Assembly: GCA_036006425.1 (NCBI GenBank)
Contig: DASYPQ010000005.1
Location: 1-64,000, forward strand
DNA from: DASYPQ01 sp036006425
GTDB taxonomy: Bacteria > Planctomycetota > UBA1135 > GCA-002686595
Length of the DNA stretch: 64,000 nucleotides
Direction: 5' to 3'
The notes below the pieces were generated by a model. It searched no databases. It saw only the letters and a program-made list of their open reading frames with translations, and was not told the DNA's origin. Positions within the stretch are counted from its first letter, which is position 1; each line of letters begins with the position of its first letter. The position numbers and the translations under genes are program-made. Positions 51,838 to 61,028 of the stretch are shown here, piece by piece.

Positions 51838-52230
51838 ATGGCCACCAACGACACCGACGTATTGATTCGTACTCGCATCGACTCCTTCCTGACCGAGCTT
51901 GCGGGCCTCGTGAGGAGATCCGCAATGGAGGCCGTGCAAGAAGCACTCGGAGAAGGCGCGCCACACCGGCGCGGATCAGGCCGTCCACGTGGGTCTCGAT
52001 CTCGTGCCGGCGCAGGCAAGCGCGGCCGCCGCTCACCCGAACAGCTGGCCGCGATCGCAGCGCGTGTGCTCGCGCAAGTTCGTACGAAACAGGGTCAGCG
52101 TCTGGAGGAGATCGGGCGGGCGCTCGGAACGGACACAGGCGTGCTGAAGGGGCCGGTCGCGCAACTGCTCGACGCCAAGAAGCTCAAGACGAAAGGGCAG
52201 AAGCGGGGGACGAGGTACTTCACGAAGTAG
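51838..52230 (+). CDS. Basic DNA-binding-like protein
   Basis: The 130-residue protein has an N-terminal helix (IDSFLTELAGLVRRSAMEAV), an Arg/Gly-rich AT-hook-like middle (GSGRPRGSRSRAG) and a C-terminal winged-helix-like part (GQRLEEIGRALGTDTGVLKGPVAQLLDAKKLKTKG), with a typical 'separate, test, recognise' wing. It is likely a small regulator or nucleoid protein. It lies between the ATPase gene and the tRNA fragment. Confidence 0.6.
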   Translation: MATNDTDVLIRTRIDSFLTELAGLVRRSAMEAVQEALGEGAPHRRGSGRPRGSRSRAGAGKRGRRSPEQLAAIAARVLAQVRTKQGQRLEEIGRALGTDTGVLKGPVAQLLDAKKLKTKGQKRGTRYFTK

Positions 52231-52279
52231 AGGCGAGGATTACCCTGGAATTCGGCTGGTGCGCATGGAGCAAATCTCG

Positions 52280-52324
52280 TTGCCAAGGTGGATGTCGAGG
52301 GTTCAAGTCCCTTCAGCCGCTCCA
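52280..52324 (+). tRNA. tRNA-Gly(GCC) 3' fragment (possible old attachment site)
   Basis: The sequence from the anticodon loop (TTGCCAA, anticodon GCC) through GGTGG, GAGGG-TTCAAGT-CCCTT (a perfect T arm with one G-T pair) and CAGCCGC-T-CCA is a textbook tRNA-Gly 3' half. The expected 5' half is not there: CGGCTG at 52253-52258 pairs with the acceptor, but the distance is about 3 nt short and the D and anticodon stems do not pair. A 3' half starting in the anticodon loop is what tyrosine integrases leave or carry. No tyrosine recombinase was seen. It is probably not a working tRNA. Confidence 0.72.
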
Positions 52325-53768
52325 CAACCAGGTCACGCTAATCCCTAGGTTTAGGGAACCTGCCCACGGTGGGCAGTGCGGCTCACGTAGACCTGAAAAG
52401 CGCGGTACATGTACCGCGGTCAGCAAGGAGCTGCGAAGCATTGGAGGCTCCTGTGGTTGTGGATCTGTCGGAGGGAGGTCAGTCGTTCTGAGTCCAAACG
52501 GACATGTGTCTTTCAGGTGGTGGCATCACACCGCCAAGGGTGGGTCCTAGGGCGTCACGGCGCTTGTTGCATGGGTTGCGTGCTGCCAGCAGAACTTCGA
52601 GTCTGCCTTGGGCTTGCGCGAGCACTGCGTGCCGGCCTGCCTCGTCGACTGGCCTCACGTCGCGCCCGCAGTCACCCGTCCCGCTCTCGATGAACGTGAC
52701 CTGAGGCGCCGTCGCTGCCACCGCTGGCGCAGCGACACCCAGCACGGCATGCGCGGTGGTCGGTCGCTCGGCAGAACCGAGACTTGCGTTCCACGAGCGG
52801 CAGCTCGCGATGGTGGCGACGACGCCGAGGAATGCGAACGCGGGAAGCGAGACTTCATGTGAGGGGAACGGCAGGGAAGTGGGTTTGTCCGGACGCCAAT
52901 CCTGCGCGCTTTCATCCCGAAGCGTAGCCGGGCACCGGATCAAGAATGGGTGAATCGGCGGCGTCCGCTCGTAACCCGGGTCCTCGAGGGCGTCGTCAGC
53001 GGTAGCGCCCGGGAGACCCGAGGTACTCGTGTGGATGCGCGGTAGCCTTCCTTCGTGGTTGCCCTCGCGGAGAGATTCCGGCGGCGATGGGAGAGGGAGC
53101 GAGCGACGGAAGATCGCGGAGTTGGAGTGGCTCGCGGCACTGCTCCTTTCCCTTCAGGTCAAGCGGCGGCGGCACTGAGGCGGCGACTGATACCCGCTCG
53201 ACTACGCCCGATACGAAGAGGTGTGGTTACACGCCGCTCGGTGAGCATTTATCACCCTGTTGCGTGAACTGGCCGCCGTGTACCTGCCCGACGGCCAGTT
53301 CGGCGACGAGTCCGGCAAGCCGTGTGCACGGGCGGCTCCGCAGCCGGGGCAATTTGCCGCAACTGCCAATAGGCCCGATAGCGGGGTGTTGATCGCGCTC
53401 CGATTCGAACTGGCCTGAATTGCAATTTCGTCGTCTGAGTGAGCGCCCCTCGTGTCGGGCGAGGGATCAGCGAATCGCGTTCCCCGTCGAATAGACGGCC
53501 GCCGCGCATGGAGCACAGAATTCGGAAGCGTCATCGTACGGTCGAGTCCTAATCGGATTCGTCATGCCAGTCTTGGCTTGGCCCGTGTACCGTCGTTGGC
53601 GTAATGAACTCACATTGCGAAGTCCATCCTCACCTGCTTGCACGTTAGGGCTTCGCCGTGCGAGCTGGCTGCATGGGCGCCGATGTCGAACGATCCTGGG
53701 GCTAGCATCGTCCTCCGTTGAAGTCCTTGCGCCCGCAGTTGCTTTGGGGGCTTGAAGATGGTTGACCC
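52325..53768. other. 1.4-kb region without a recognised gene
   Basis: Open frames exist on both strands, but none combines a plausible start, composition and family similarity. A minus-strand frame at 52479-52943 contains a signal-like hydrophobic stretch ending in Cys, but lacks a usable start just before it. The region is likely a mixture of decayed genes and the upstream control of the ECF sigma gene. Confidence 0.4.
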
Positions 53769-54368
53769 ATGCTGACTGAAAGTTGCGAAGCTCAGGGGAC
53801 GGACCTTGCCTCGCGCTCCCTCGCGAGTGGCGTTGTCATACACGGGCTCTCAGGTTATCTGAATCCCTGTGACCTGCTTCTGCCCGCTCCCCTGGAAGTG
53901 ACCTTGACCTTGATGAGGCCTTGGGCGCTTGCGCTGGCGCGAAGGAAGTCTCGAAGTCAGCACGAAGCCGAGGATGTAGTCCAGGATGCATATATCTGTG
54001 CCTGGGTACGGTTCAACGCTTGCGTGCCTCCAAGCTCCCTACTGTTGGGCGGCTGGCTGAGTGTAACCATGCACCGCCTCGCCGGGAGGCAAGCGCGTAA
54101 GCGAGCCGCCGAGGAGATGACGCTCTCGCTGGAGGAAGAACTGCGAGCACAGCCGGTCCTGAGTCCGGACAGTGACCTGGTCGACTACCTGTTGAACGTG
54201 CCTCCTCGAGAAGCGGAGGTACTGCGCCTTCACTATGGACAGGGACTCACTTGTACAGAGGTGTGCGTTATCCTCCGTGTGCCAGTCGGCACTGTGCGTT
54301 CGCGGCTGAATCGAGGCCTCGTGTGCCTCCGACGCAAGCTCAGAGCCACGGCGACGAGTCATCGGTAG
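53769..54368 (+). CDS. ECF RNA polymerase sigma factor
   Basis: The 199-residue protein has region 2 with QHEAEDVVQDAYICAWVRF (~65-85) and region 4 with PPREAEVLRLHYGQGLTCTEVCVILRVPVGTVRSRLNRGL (~140-185). The length is normal for an ECF sigma. No anti-sigma gene is adjacent. It is followed by a secreted Cys-rich protein and a carboxypeptidase-regulatory-like surface protein, the same partners that are fused to a sigma factor in the chromosomal gene at 17361. Confidence 0.9.
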   Translation: MLTESCEAQGTDLASRSLASGVVIHGLSGYLNPCDLLLPAPLEVTLTLMRPWALALARRKSRSQHEAEDVVQDAYICAWVRFNACVPPSSLLLGGWLSVTMHRLAGRQARKRAAEEMTLSLEEELRAQPVLSPDSDLVDYLLNVPPREAEVLRLHYGQGLTCTEVCVILRVPVGTVRSRLNRGLVCLRRKLRATATSHR

Positions 54369-54754
54369 CTTGTCGGTCGGCACCTTCGGGTGAGTCGATC
54401 GGATAATGCGCAATCCATTCAGATCGTCGGCAGTCCCTCACCAGCAGAGGGCACTTCAGGGGCACGACGGGTCGGACCGACCGAGCGCCATCCAGGCTAA
54501 CTGTGCCTGCCGGTTCCCCACCGAGAACGCGCGGGACTCCAATACCCCGGAGTCTCAGGTGGGGGAATCCCCCCGGGCAACCACGCTTCTCTGGGGAGGG
54601 GTCACGAAAAAAGTCGGCCATCTCGAACACTTGCCGCGTCCGGATGCACTAGTGTCTGCCGAGGGATCCCGCGATTCCAGGCCACAGCGCATGTTCCCGG
54701 GGCGCCACGTGTCTCAGGTCGGGAGTCCCTAGTGTCTATGTTGAAAGGCTTTCA
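54369..54754. other. Intergenic region before the secreted-protein genes
   Basis: No gene seen. It contains a short perfect palindrome-like GGGGGAATCCCCC at about 54561-54573 and CTAGTGTCT twice (about 54649 and 54731). It should contain the promoter of the secreted protein, perhaps recognised by the upstream ECF sigma factor, but no -35/-10 pair can be named. Confidence 0.35.
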
Positions 54755-55165
54755 ATGCATCACGGCTTGACTCTTCCGTTTTCGACGCGCCGCAACAAGG
54801 TCCTACTGGGCCTGGGCGCATTCCTGTTGTTCGGCGCCGTGTTCGGCAGTCGCCTCGCTGCTCAGACATGCGTGCTGACCACTACGGGAACCTGTACTGA
54901 GCAATGCACCGTCACCGTTGTCCTCACGGATACGGGTGTCGATGAGAATGGCCCCTGTGGTACGGCGCACCTGTACGAAGTCAAGATTACTGCCGTCTGC
55001 GGGGCCGCTACCTGCGGCCCGACGACGTTCAGGCGATGCGCTGGATCGACTTCACCCGTAAGCATTGCATGCAATGGGCACAACGTCACCGACACTCCCA
55101 CAACCACTTGGGGTGCAGCGTTTACTGGCAGTTGCGTCGGCGAGCAAACGGCAACATGCAGCTAG
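54755..55165 (+). CDS. Secreted Cys-rich small protein
   Basis: The 136-residue protein has a signal peptide (VLLGLGAFLLFGAVFGSRLAAQ) and a mature part of about 100 residues with ten cysteines (TCVLTTTGTCTEQCTVTVV to GSCVGEQTATCS). The pattern suggests disulfide-rich beta structure. GAAAGG precedes the start. It comes before the large surface protein gene by 176 bp. No family recognised. Confidence 0.6.
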   Translation: MHHGLTLPFSTRRNKVLLGLGAFLLFGAVFGSRLAAQTCVLTTTGTCTEQCTVTVVLTDTGVDENGPCGTAHLYEVKITAVCGAATCGPTTFRRCAGSTSPVSIACNGHNVTDTPTTTWGAAFTGSCVGEQTATCS

Positions 55166-55341
55166 CGATCCGATGCGTATCGGCACTGTGACGGCAAAAC
55201 GCGCACGTGATGCCGGACTCACGTTCGGCATCACGTGCGCCGATGGCCACCCCACGGCGTTGGCAACATGCACACAAGAGCGGCGGCTCCGTCTGCGTTC
55301 AGACTACCGACTATCCGCGTCTCAGATCCGTAATATGGTAG

Positions 55342-57642
55342 GTGAGTGACACAGCGGGACTATCAATGCAGGCACATCTTCATCGTCAGACAGTCCGGCG
55401 CCGCATCGTTCTTGCATGTGCGGCCGTCGCCGCAATGGCAGTACTAATCCGATATGTCAGCTCTCGACGTTCGGAGGATATGACCTCATTTACCAGTCCA
55501 GTGCCCTCCGAGCACAAGCCGACGAGCAGCGACAGTGCGCTTGAGTCGGCAGTCTCACCTGAGCAGCGTGACTCGCAAGCGCCGGTCCTAAATAACATGC
55601 CCGATGCTGGAATGCGATCCGTGGTACTGGACTTCCAGCGTTGGCCGGACAATGGCGCTCCACGCTTGCTGGAGGTCATAGTGTGGATCGACAAAGAACC
55701 TCGTTCGGAAGCCGTCCCGGTGAGTGCATTATCCTCGTCCGTAACCCTGTCTCTCCCCTTGGCCTGTCGCCGCATACGAGTCGCATGCGCAGCTGTTGGA
55801 TGCGAACACTCGGATGTCACGCTTGAGATCACGGATGCCCCCCAGTACCGCGTGATGTTGAAGGCTGATGATATTTACGCGGTTCGGGTTGTCGCCGCCG
55901 ACAACGCGCCCACTGAGGGTGCGGTCGTGTCATCGTGGTGGGTCAATCCGAGCAACCCGTCCGTGTCCGCATCCAGTACATCTACTACGTCGAACCGAAT
56001 TACATTTTCATCCGAGATACGCCGAGCGAAGGTGTTCGGGCCCACCAATCGAGAAGGCTATGCGCGTATTGCCAAGCGATCGATGGAATGGAATGGAGTT
56101 CTTGTCTGTATCGCGAGCATTGGGTCTCGCGTGTCGGCTCATGCCTATCCTTTGCCGGTTGACGCCGCGCTCTTGAGGGATGAGCCTATCATCGTCCCAG
56201 ATGAGACGACCCGTCTCCGCGCGACGGTGGTTGACGACGGTGGCCAAGGGAGCGCCGGTGTGCGAGTTGGCATTGCACTCTCTGAGCTACAGACCGCTAG
56301 CACCATTGGTCAAGACGTGTATGCGACTGCGCTTACCGATGACGGCGGGACATGCTGGCTACCGCAAGTCGATCGCGACACAATCGTCGTGATCTACAGT
56401 GGCGAGGGCGATCGCGTCATCGCGGCGTCAACTGTACGAGTCCCACGGGCGGAGCATGCTGTGCGCGTCGTCATGGCCGCAGAACGCGCGATAGTTGTTA
56501 CCGTCAAGGATGCGACATCAAATGCAGTCCTGGATGACGTACGCGTCGCCTATCAGGCTCGATCAAGCACGAGTGCTAGCCTCACCTTCGGCGGCCTGCA
56601 GGTGACGGGCACGGACGGCACGTTGACGATACCAGTTGGTGATGCGTCAATCGATAGCATAGAGGTCAGCGCAAACGCCCGCGGATACCAACCTGTGCAA
56701 CCCACCGTGACGTCGCTGGTCGCCCGAACAACCAACATTTATATGTCTCTAGCGAGGGCGCTCGATAGTGTTGAGGTCCACGGCGTCGTGCGCGATCACA
56801 ACGCAGCCGCGGTTGCTGGGCCAGTGCGCGTGTTACGGTCCAAGCTGCCGGAGACCTCTCGCTATGAGCGCGTGTGGAACGGACACAGCGGACCCGATGG
56901 AACATTTACTTGCCTGTTGGAGAACGGCGTCGATGAAGAGTCCATTGTTATTCAGGCTGGTGTAATCATTGAGGGGAGCGAGTCGGTCGCTGGGTCACTG
57001 GACGCACGGGCCATAGCCACGAGGCGGACTCTTGGGGAGTGTCGGCGAGGACCCGTTCTGCTCGTACTCGATGAAGCGGGTCAGCTTGATGTCAATGTTA
57101 CTGGTCAAGTAGGACTCGCTCTCGAAGGTGCTCGAGTCGTAGTTGAGGTGGAGAGCATCGGCAGCGTCCCGTTTGGCCAGGTACTCTTTGGCAGCACGCT
57201 AACGAGGACATCGCAAGATGGGCGCTGGAAGGGGACTGCGCGAGTTCCGGCCGGCGGGCGATGCCGCGTGTGGTGTGCACACGATGCGGCGGAACCCGGA
57301 CGCATTACAACTGTTGCCGAGGTGGGCGAGGCCGCGAGCAGCGTCGTCGAAGTGCAAGCTATCGAAGCGGATAGTGTTCATGTCACGCTGCCTGAGCCTC
57401 CAAAGGGCGTCGATGGTCCTGTGCGCATTGCACTATTGCAGCAAGACGGCCGAGGACCGAACTATGCCGGAGCTGGCGCTCCGGGGCAGGTCGTGATTCT
57501 CAAGAGCGTAAGCATTGGGGAATATGAACTGGTTGCATACATCGCCGATGGTCGAACTACTGAGAACGAGCTTGTAGTAATAAAGCAGATACATGTTCGG
57601 GTGCAAGGTCTTGGAGGCGCGTTCGTCCTTAACCAGTGGTAA
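55342..57642 (+). CDS. Membrane-anchored carboxypeptidase-regulatory-like repeat protein
   Basis: The 766-residue protein (GTG start) has an N-terminal membrane anchor (IVLACAAVAAMAVLIRYVS) and a series of Ig-like/carboxypeptidase-regulatory-like domains (VRVVAADNAPTEGAVVSSWW, LRATVVDDGGQGSAGVRVGI, VTVKDATSNAVLDDVRVAY, VEVHGVVRDHNAAAVAGPVRV). It matches the C-terminal part of the chromosomal sigma-fusion protein in architecture. It is likely an extracytoplasmic structural or sensing protein co-regulated with the ECF sigma gene upstream. Confidence 0.72.
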   Translation: MSDTAGLSMQAHLHRQTVRRRIVLACAAVAAMAVLIRYVSSRRSEDMTSFTSPVPSEHKPTSSDSALESAVSPEQRDSQAPVLNNMPDAGMRSVVLDFQRWPDNGAPRLLEVIVWIDKEPRSEAVPVSALSSSVTLSLPLACRRIRVACAAVGCEHSDVTLEITDAPQYRVMLKADDIYAVRVVAADNAPTEGAVVSSWWVNPSNPSVSASSTSTTSNRITFSSEIRRAKVFGPTNREGYARIAKRSMEWNGVLVCIASIGSRVSAHAYPLPVDAALLRDEPIIVPDETTRLRATVVDDGGQGSAGVRVGIALSELQTASTIGQDVYATALTDDGGTCWLPQVDRDTIVVIYSGEGDRVIAASTVRVPRAEHAVRVVMAAERAIVVTVKDATSNAVLDDVRVAYQARSSTSASLTFGGLQVTGTDGTLTIPVGDASIDSIEVSANARGYQPVQPTVTSLVARTTNIYMSLARALDSVEVHGVVRDHNAAAVAGPVRVLRSKLPETSRYERVWNGHSGPDGTFTCLLENGVDEESIVIQAGVIIEGSESVAGSLDARAIATRRTLGECRRGPVLLVLDEAGQLDVNVTGQVGLALEGARVVVEVESIGSVPFGQVLFGSTLTRTSQDGRWKGTARVPAGGRCRVWCAHDAAEPGRITTVAEVGEAASSVVEVQAIEADSVHVTLPEPPKGVDGPVRIALLQQDGRGPNYAGAGAPGQVVILKSVSIGEYELVAYIADGRTTENELVVIKQIHVRVQGLGGAFVLNQW

Positions 57643-57661
57643 TGATAAGCGAGGATATGAA

Positions 57662-58213
57662 ATGACCAAGCTAGGTATTGTGAGCTTGTTGATTCTTGGT
57701 GGCACCGTGCTGGTTGGCGCCACATGGGTAATGACGCCGAGGGCGCCGGCCAGGCACATGTCCTTTGGCGGTGGGACGGTGGAGGCGTCGAGTGGTCCAA
57801 GGACGGGCGGCGCCAAGACCGATGGCACCGAGTCTGTTGTGGCGCTGCCCCCTACGAACGAACATCAAGAACAAACTCAGCTCGCCAGCCAGAGTATGGA
57901 GCATCCAGGATTTAAGGGGTTCTGGGCTATTCACGAGAACCTCTCCGGTGGAGTTGTAGTCTACGTGTCAGAAGGCATGAGAATTGCGGATGCCAATCGG
58001 CGTCAGAGGATGGTGTGCATCATGTGCTTGCTGCCGTCCACCGACGAACCCGCAGGATGCACAAATAGTCGGCCATTTGAGGATAGCCGTGCCGAATGCG
58101 GGATAGGTGGCGGGGTATATTCGGTAAGGGTGCGACCACGCGATGCGTTGCTATGGAGGGATGTGTATGAGGTGGAGGACATCGTTATCGAAGGGGACGA
58201 AGTCTTTCGATAA
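57662..58213 (+). CDS. Small exported protein of the ECF cluster
   Basis: The 183-residue protein (ATG 57662, 19 bp after the previous stop) starts with a membrane or signal helix (LGIVSLLILGGTVLVGATWV). The rest contains four cysteines (MVCIMCLLP, GCTNSR, ECGIGG) and a beta-rich end (YSVRVRPRDALLWRDVYEVEDIVIEGDEVF). It is co-transcribed with the large surface protein. No family recognised. Confidence 0.6.
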   Translation: MTKLGIVSLLILGGTVLVGATWVMTPRAPARHMSFGGGTVEASSGPRTGGAKTDGTESVVALPPTNEHQEQTQLASQSMEHPGFKGFWAIHENLSGGVVVYVSEGMRIADANRRQRMVCIMCLLPSTDEPAGCTNSRPFEDSRAECGIGGGVYSVRVRPRDALLWRDVYEVEDIVIEGDEVFR

Positions 58214-58479
58214 GCGACATGGTCAATTGAAGCAATCGTGCACGGCGAAGCGCCTGCATTTGATCCTGGCAAGTAATGACCAGGATCTGCTGGAGACGCG
58301 GCGGAAGAGTGCATCTGTGCACTGAGAGTCTGGATCGTTGGGTTCGAGAGGAGGAGAGGCGCAAGAATGTGCGTGACGGATGTGGCGGTGGGCGCCAAGT
58401 AGATGTCGCTGCGTCGGCGTGCCACAACGGCACACATTGCCACCTTTCGGTCTCAGGCGTGTGGGGCCACCATGGCCTC

Positions 58480-59847
58480 ATGGACCAAGTTGGCGAGATC
58501 ATCGCAGAGCGTGGGGAAAGAGCGCGTCGAAGCAATCGGCTTCCGACGGTGTCGAGCGTGCTCGATGGGGGCGCGCTCCTCGAGATGGTGCTTGAGCCAG
58601 ATCGGGCGGTCACTGCCTTCGCGCTCTGGAAGGATGGGAGGTGGACCATCATCCCGGACTATCACTTCTCGGCAGAGCGACGCCTTGTGCCACTCTCGCC
58701 AGAGAACAACCTCGTCGAACACGGGGTAGTGCGCTTCGCCGCAGGACCGGAGGAGTACGGATCCGAGCGGGAGCTCACGCGCGCCGTTCGGTCGTTCATC
58801 CATCGCTACGTGAATCTCTCGCCCCGCTTCGAACGGGTTGCGACCGCGTACGTGCTGCTCTCGTGGGTTTCGGACGCGTTCAACGAGCTCCCGTATCTTC
58901 GCGTGCGCGGAGAGCCAGGAACGGGTAAGACGCGGTTTCTCCTCACTGTGGGTTCGCTCTGCTACAAGCCGATCTTCGCGTCGGGCGCTTCGACGATCTC
59001 TCCGATCTTTCGTATCCTCGATCTCGTGCGCGGAACGCTCGTCCTGGACGAGAGTGACTTCCGGTTCTCCGATGAACGATCCGAGGTTGTGAAGATCCTG
59101 AACAATGGGAACGTGCGCGGCTTTCCCGTGCTCCGCACCGAGACGGTGCCGGGCTCAAAGGAGTTCAATCCACGTGCCTACCATGTCTTCGGGCCCAAGC
59201 TCATCGCTACCAGGGGATTCTTCGACGACGCCGCGCTGGAGAGCCGGTTCCTGACTGAGGAGATGAGTTCACTCCGGCTTCGTGGGGACATTCCGATCAG
59301 CCTTCCCGCAAGCCACGAGACCGAAGCGCTCCACCTTCGCAACCGGCTCCTTCTTTTTCGGTTCCGAAACTACGCGAAGCCGCGTGACCTCGTCGCGAAT
59401 CTGGATCGGAGCCTCGAACCACGGCTAGCCCAGATCTTCGCACCCCTCCTCGCCATCGTGGAAGACGAGGAGACGCTCGCAGATCTGCGTGAACTTGCGC
59501 AATCGTACAACCGCGAAATGGCCGCGGACCGGCGCCTCGACGTCGCGGCAGAGCTTCTAGCCGTGATCCGGGAGTTCTGGACCACCGATGGCGAGTTCCC
59601 GGCAATAAAGGAGATCGCGATCCGATTTATGGAGCGCCACGGCCCGGAGTACCCGCAGATGACCTCGAAGCGTGTGGGGTGGTTCATTCGGCGGAAGCTG
59701 GGACTCGAGACCACGAAGAGCAATGGTGTCTACATCATCCCGCCCACTCAGGCTTCGAAGCTCGAGCAGCTCTACGAGCGCTACGGCATCCCGACGGACG
59801 AAGTGCAGAGCGACGTGGGAACTCCCCCAAGTCCACAGAGTTCCTGA
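58480..59847 (+). CDS. P-loop ATPase of mobile-element type (primase/helicase-like)
   Basis: From ATG 58480 (open frame back to 58276, no strong ribosome site for either) the ~455-residue protein has a central P-loop RVRGEPGTGKTRFLLTVGSL, Walker B LVLDESDFRFSD, and the family-typical VKILNNGNVRGFPVLR and ATRGFFDDAALESRFL. Proteins of this type occur on integrative elements and phages next to RuvC-like and XRE genes and may act in element replication. The C-terminal ~100 residues look like a winged helix (KRVGWFIRRKLGLETTKSNGV). Confidence 0.7.
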   Translation: MDQVGEIIAERGERARRSNRLPTVSSVLDGGALLEMVLEPDRAVTAFALWKDGRWTIIPDYHFSAERRLVPLSPENNLVEHGVVRFAAGPEEYGSERELTRAVRSFIHRYVNLSPRFERVATAYVLLSWVSDAFNELPYLRVRGEPGTGKTRFLLTVGSLCYKPIFASGASTISPIFRILDLVRGTLVLDESDFRFSDERSEVVKILNNGNVRGFPVLRTETVPGSKEFNPRAYHVFGPKLIATRGFFDDAALESRFLTEEMSSLRLRGDIPISLPASHETEALHLRNRLLLFRFRNYAKPRDLVANLDRSLEPRLAQIFAPLLAIVEDEETLADLRELAQSYNREMAADRRLDVAAELLAVIREFWTTDGEFPAIKEIAIRFMERHGPEYPQMTSKRVGWFIRRKLGLETTKSNGVYIIPPTQASKLEQLYERYGIPTDEVQSDVGTPPSPQSS

Positions 59848-60010
59848 ATGCGGCATCGCGAAGGCGAACCCTCGGGGGCTTCAGAGACTTCAGGGATTCC
59901 AAACGGCGTGCGAGTTGCGCGTCCTCGCCCTTGACGCGAAGTGTCTGATTGCCGGTGGCGGCTCATTTCGGCGTCTTGGATGCAGTTCAGACTGGCGTAT
60001 CCTTGAAGAT

Positions 60011-60367
60011 ATGCCACCAGTCCGGAGCCTCAAAAACTACCTCCGCATGTTCCGCAAGCGGAGCGGTCTCACGCAGGCAGAGCTCGCGGGTCTTCTCGGG
60101 TGCGCGCACGGGTCGAAGGTCTACCGATATGAGCATGGCATCCGGATCCCGACGCTTCAGACCGTCATCGCCTTTGAGATCGTCTTCCGTGTACCGGTCG
60201 CAGCGCTCTTCACAGGCACGTACGAGAAAGTCCGTGGAGACGTTCGAGCGCGAGCCCAGCGCCTCTCGCGGCAGCTCGATGCGAAGCCGTTCACACCGGC
60301 ACAGAAGCAGAAACTCGAAGCCCTGGTCGCGGTCATCTATCCGCCGAAGGACCGAGGTGCCGCTTGA
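60011..60367 (+). CDS. XRE-family DNA-binding protein
   Basis: The 118-residue protein has a helix-turn-helix (LRMFRKRSGLTQAELAGLLGCAHGSKVYRYEHGIRIPTLQT) and a helical C-terminus. It is followed after 6 bp by the RuvC-like gene. It may regulate the core module of the island (ATPase, RuvC-like, sigma, integrase). Bases 59848-60010 before it are non-coding and probably hold its promoter. Confidence 0.85.
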   Translation: MPPVRSLKNYLRMFRKRSGLTQAELAGLLGCAHGSKVYRYEHGIRIPTLQTVIAFEIVFRVPVAALFTGTYEKVRGDVRARAQRLSRQLDAKPFTPAQKQKLEALVAVIYPPKDRGAA

Positions 60368-60373
60368 ACCACC

Positions 60374-60889
60374 ATGGACCCAATCTACGTGCCAACACTA
60401 CGAGATCGCGTGCTTGCCATCGATCCCGTCTCCCGGGGATTCGGCTTTGTTGTACTCGAGGACGGACCACTTCAGCTCGTTGACTGGGGTGTTCGGAATT
60501 GTTCCAGACGGGATGAGTTCGCATGTGCGCGGTCGTTGCATCGCCTGATTGAGCGCTACGAACCCACCACGATCGTAATCGAAGATGCGCGGAGCGTACG
60601 CACGCTTCGGGCGGTGGCTCTCGAGGCCTTCCTTGCAAGCGTTGCAGATGTACTTGAGCACGGATCGATCAAGGTACGGACGTACTCTCGGCGGGAGGTG
60701 AGGAAGGCGTTCGCGTCGAGCGGCGCCGTCACGAAGGAGGCGATTGCCCACGTCCTGGTCACGCAATTCCCAGAGCTTCGGGCGAAGCAGCCGCCGCACC
60801 GGAACGTGTGGGAGACCGAAGACACGCGCATGAGCATCTTTGACGCGCTTTCGCTCGCTGCCACACATCTTGCCTCCGGAGACGGCTAG
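60374..60889 (+). CDS. RuvC-fold resolvase-like protein
   Basis: The 171-residue protein shows VLAIDPVSRGFGFVVLE (first catalytic Asp), TIVIEDARS (Glu) and MSIFDALSLAATH (last Asp), the acidic set of RuvC/RNase H-like nucleases. Cellular RuvC is similar in size, but this sequence belongs to a mobile-element version. It may resolve replication or recombination intermediates of the island. It is co-directional with the XRE gene upstream. Confidence 0.8.
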   Translation: MDPIYVPTLRDRVLAIDPVSRGFGFVVLEDGPLQLVDWGVRNCSRRDEFACARSLHRLIERYEPTTIVIEDARSVRTLRAVALEAFLASVADVLEHGSIKVRTYSRREVRKAFASSGAVTKEAIAHVLVTQFPELRAKQPPHRNVWETEDTRMSIFDALSLAATHLASGDG

Positions 60890-60934
60890 CCACCGGGTCT
60901 ACCACGTCCTTCCCAGTCCGACGTTCGAGAAGGC

Positions 60935-60955
60935 CTCGCGACTTCCAGTCGCGAG
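60935..60955 (+). terminator. Hairpin after the RuvC-like gene (possible terminator)
   Basis: CTCGCGACT (60935-60943) and AGTCGCGAG (60947-60955) form a perfect 9-bp stem with a TCC loop, and GTCGCGAG is repeated just after. There is no T run, so it may be a Rho-dependent stop or an RNA stability element rather than an intrinsic terminator. Confidence 0.45.
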
Positions 60956-61028
60956 TCGCGAGTTGCCCGAAGGGCTCGCGGGTCATGCCGAGCTCACCAC
61001 CCAAGGCTCCGCATGAACGGAGGCTCAC

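Noticed and set aside
52253..52324. A complete, functional tRNA-Gly
   Set aside because: The 5' half is about 3 nt too short, and the D stem and the 5' side of the anticodon stem do not pair.
52479..52943. A minus-strand lipoprotein gene
   Set aside because: The hydrophobic stretch ending in Cys has no start codon close before it and the rest of the frame resembles no family.
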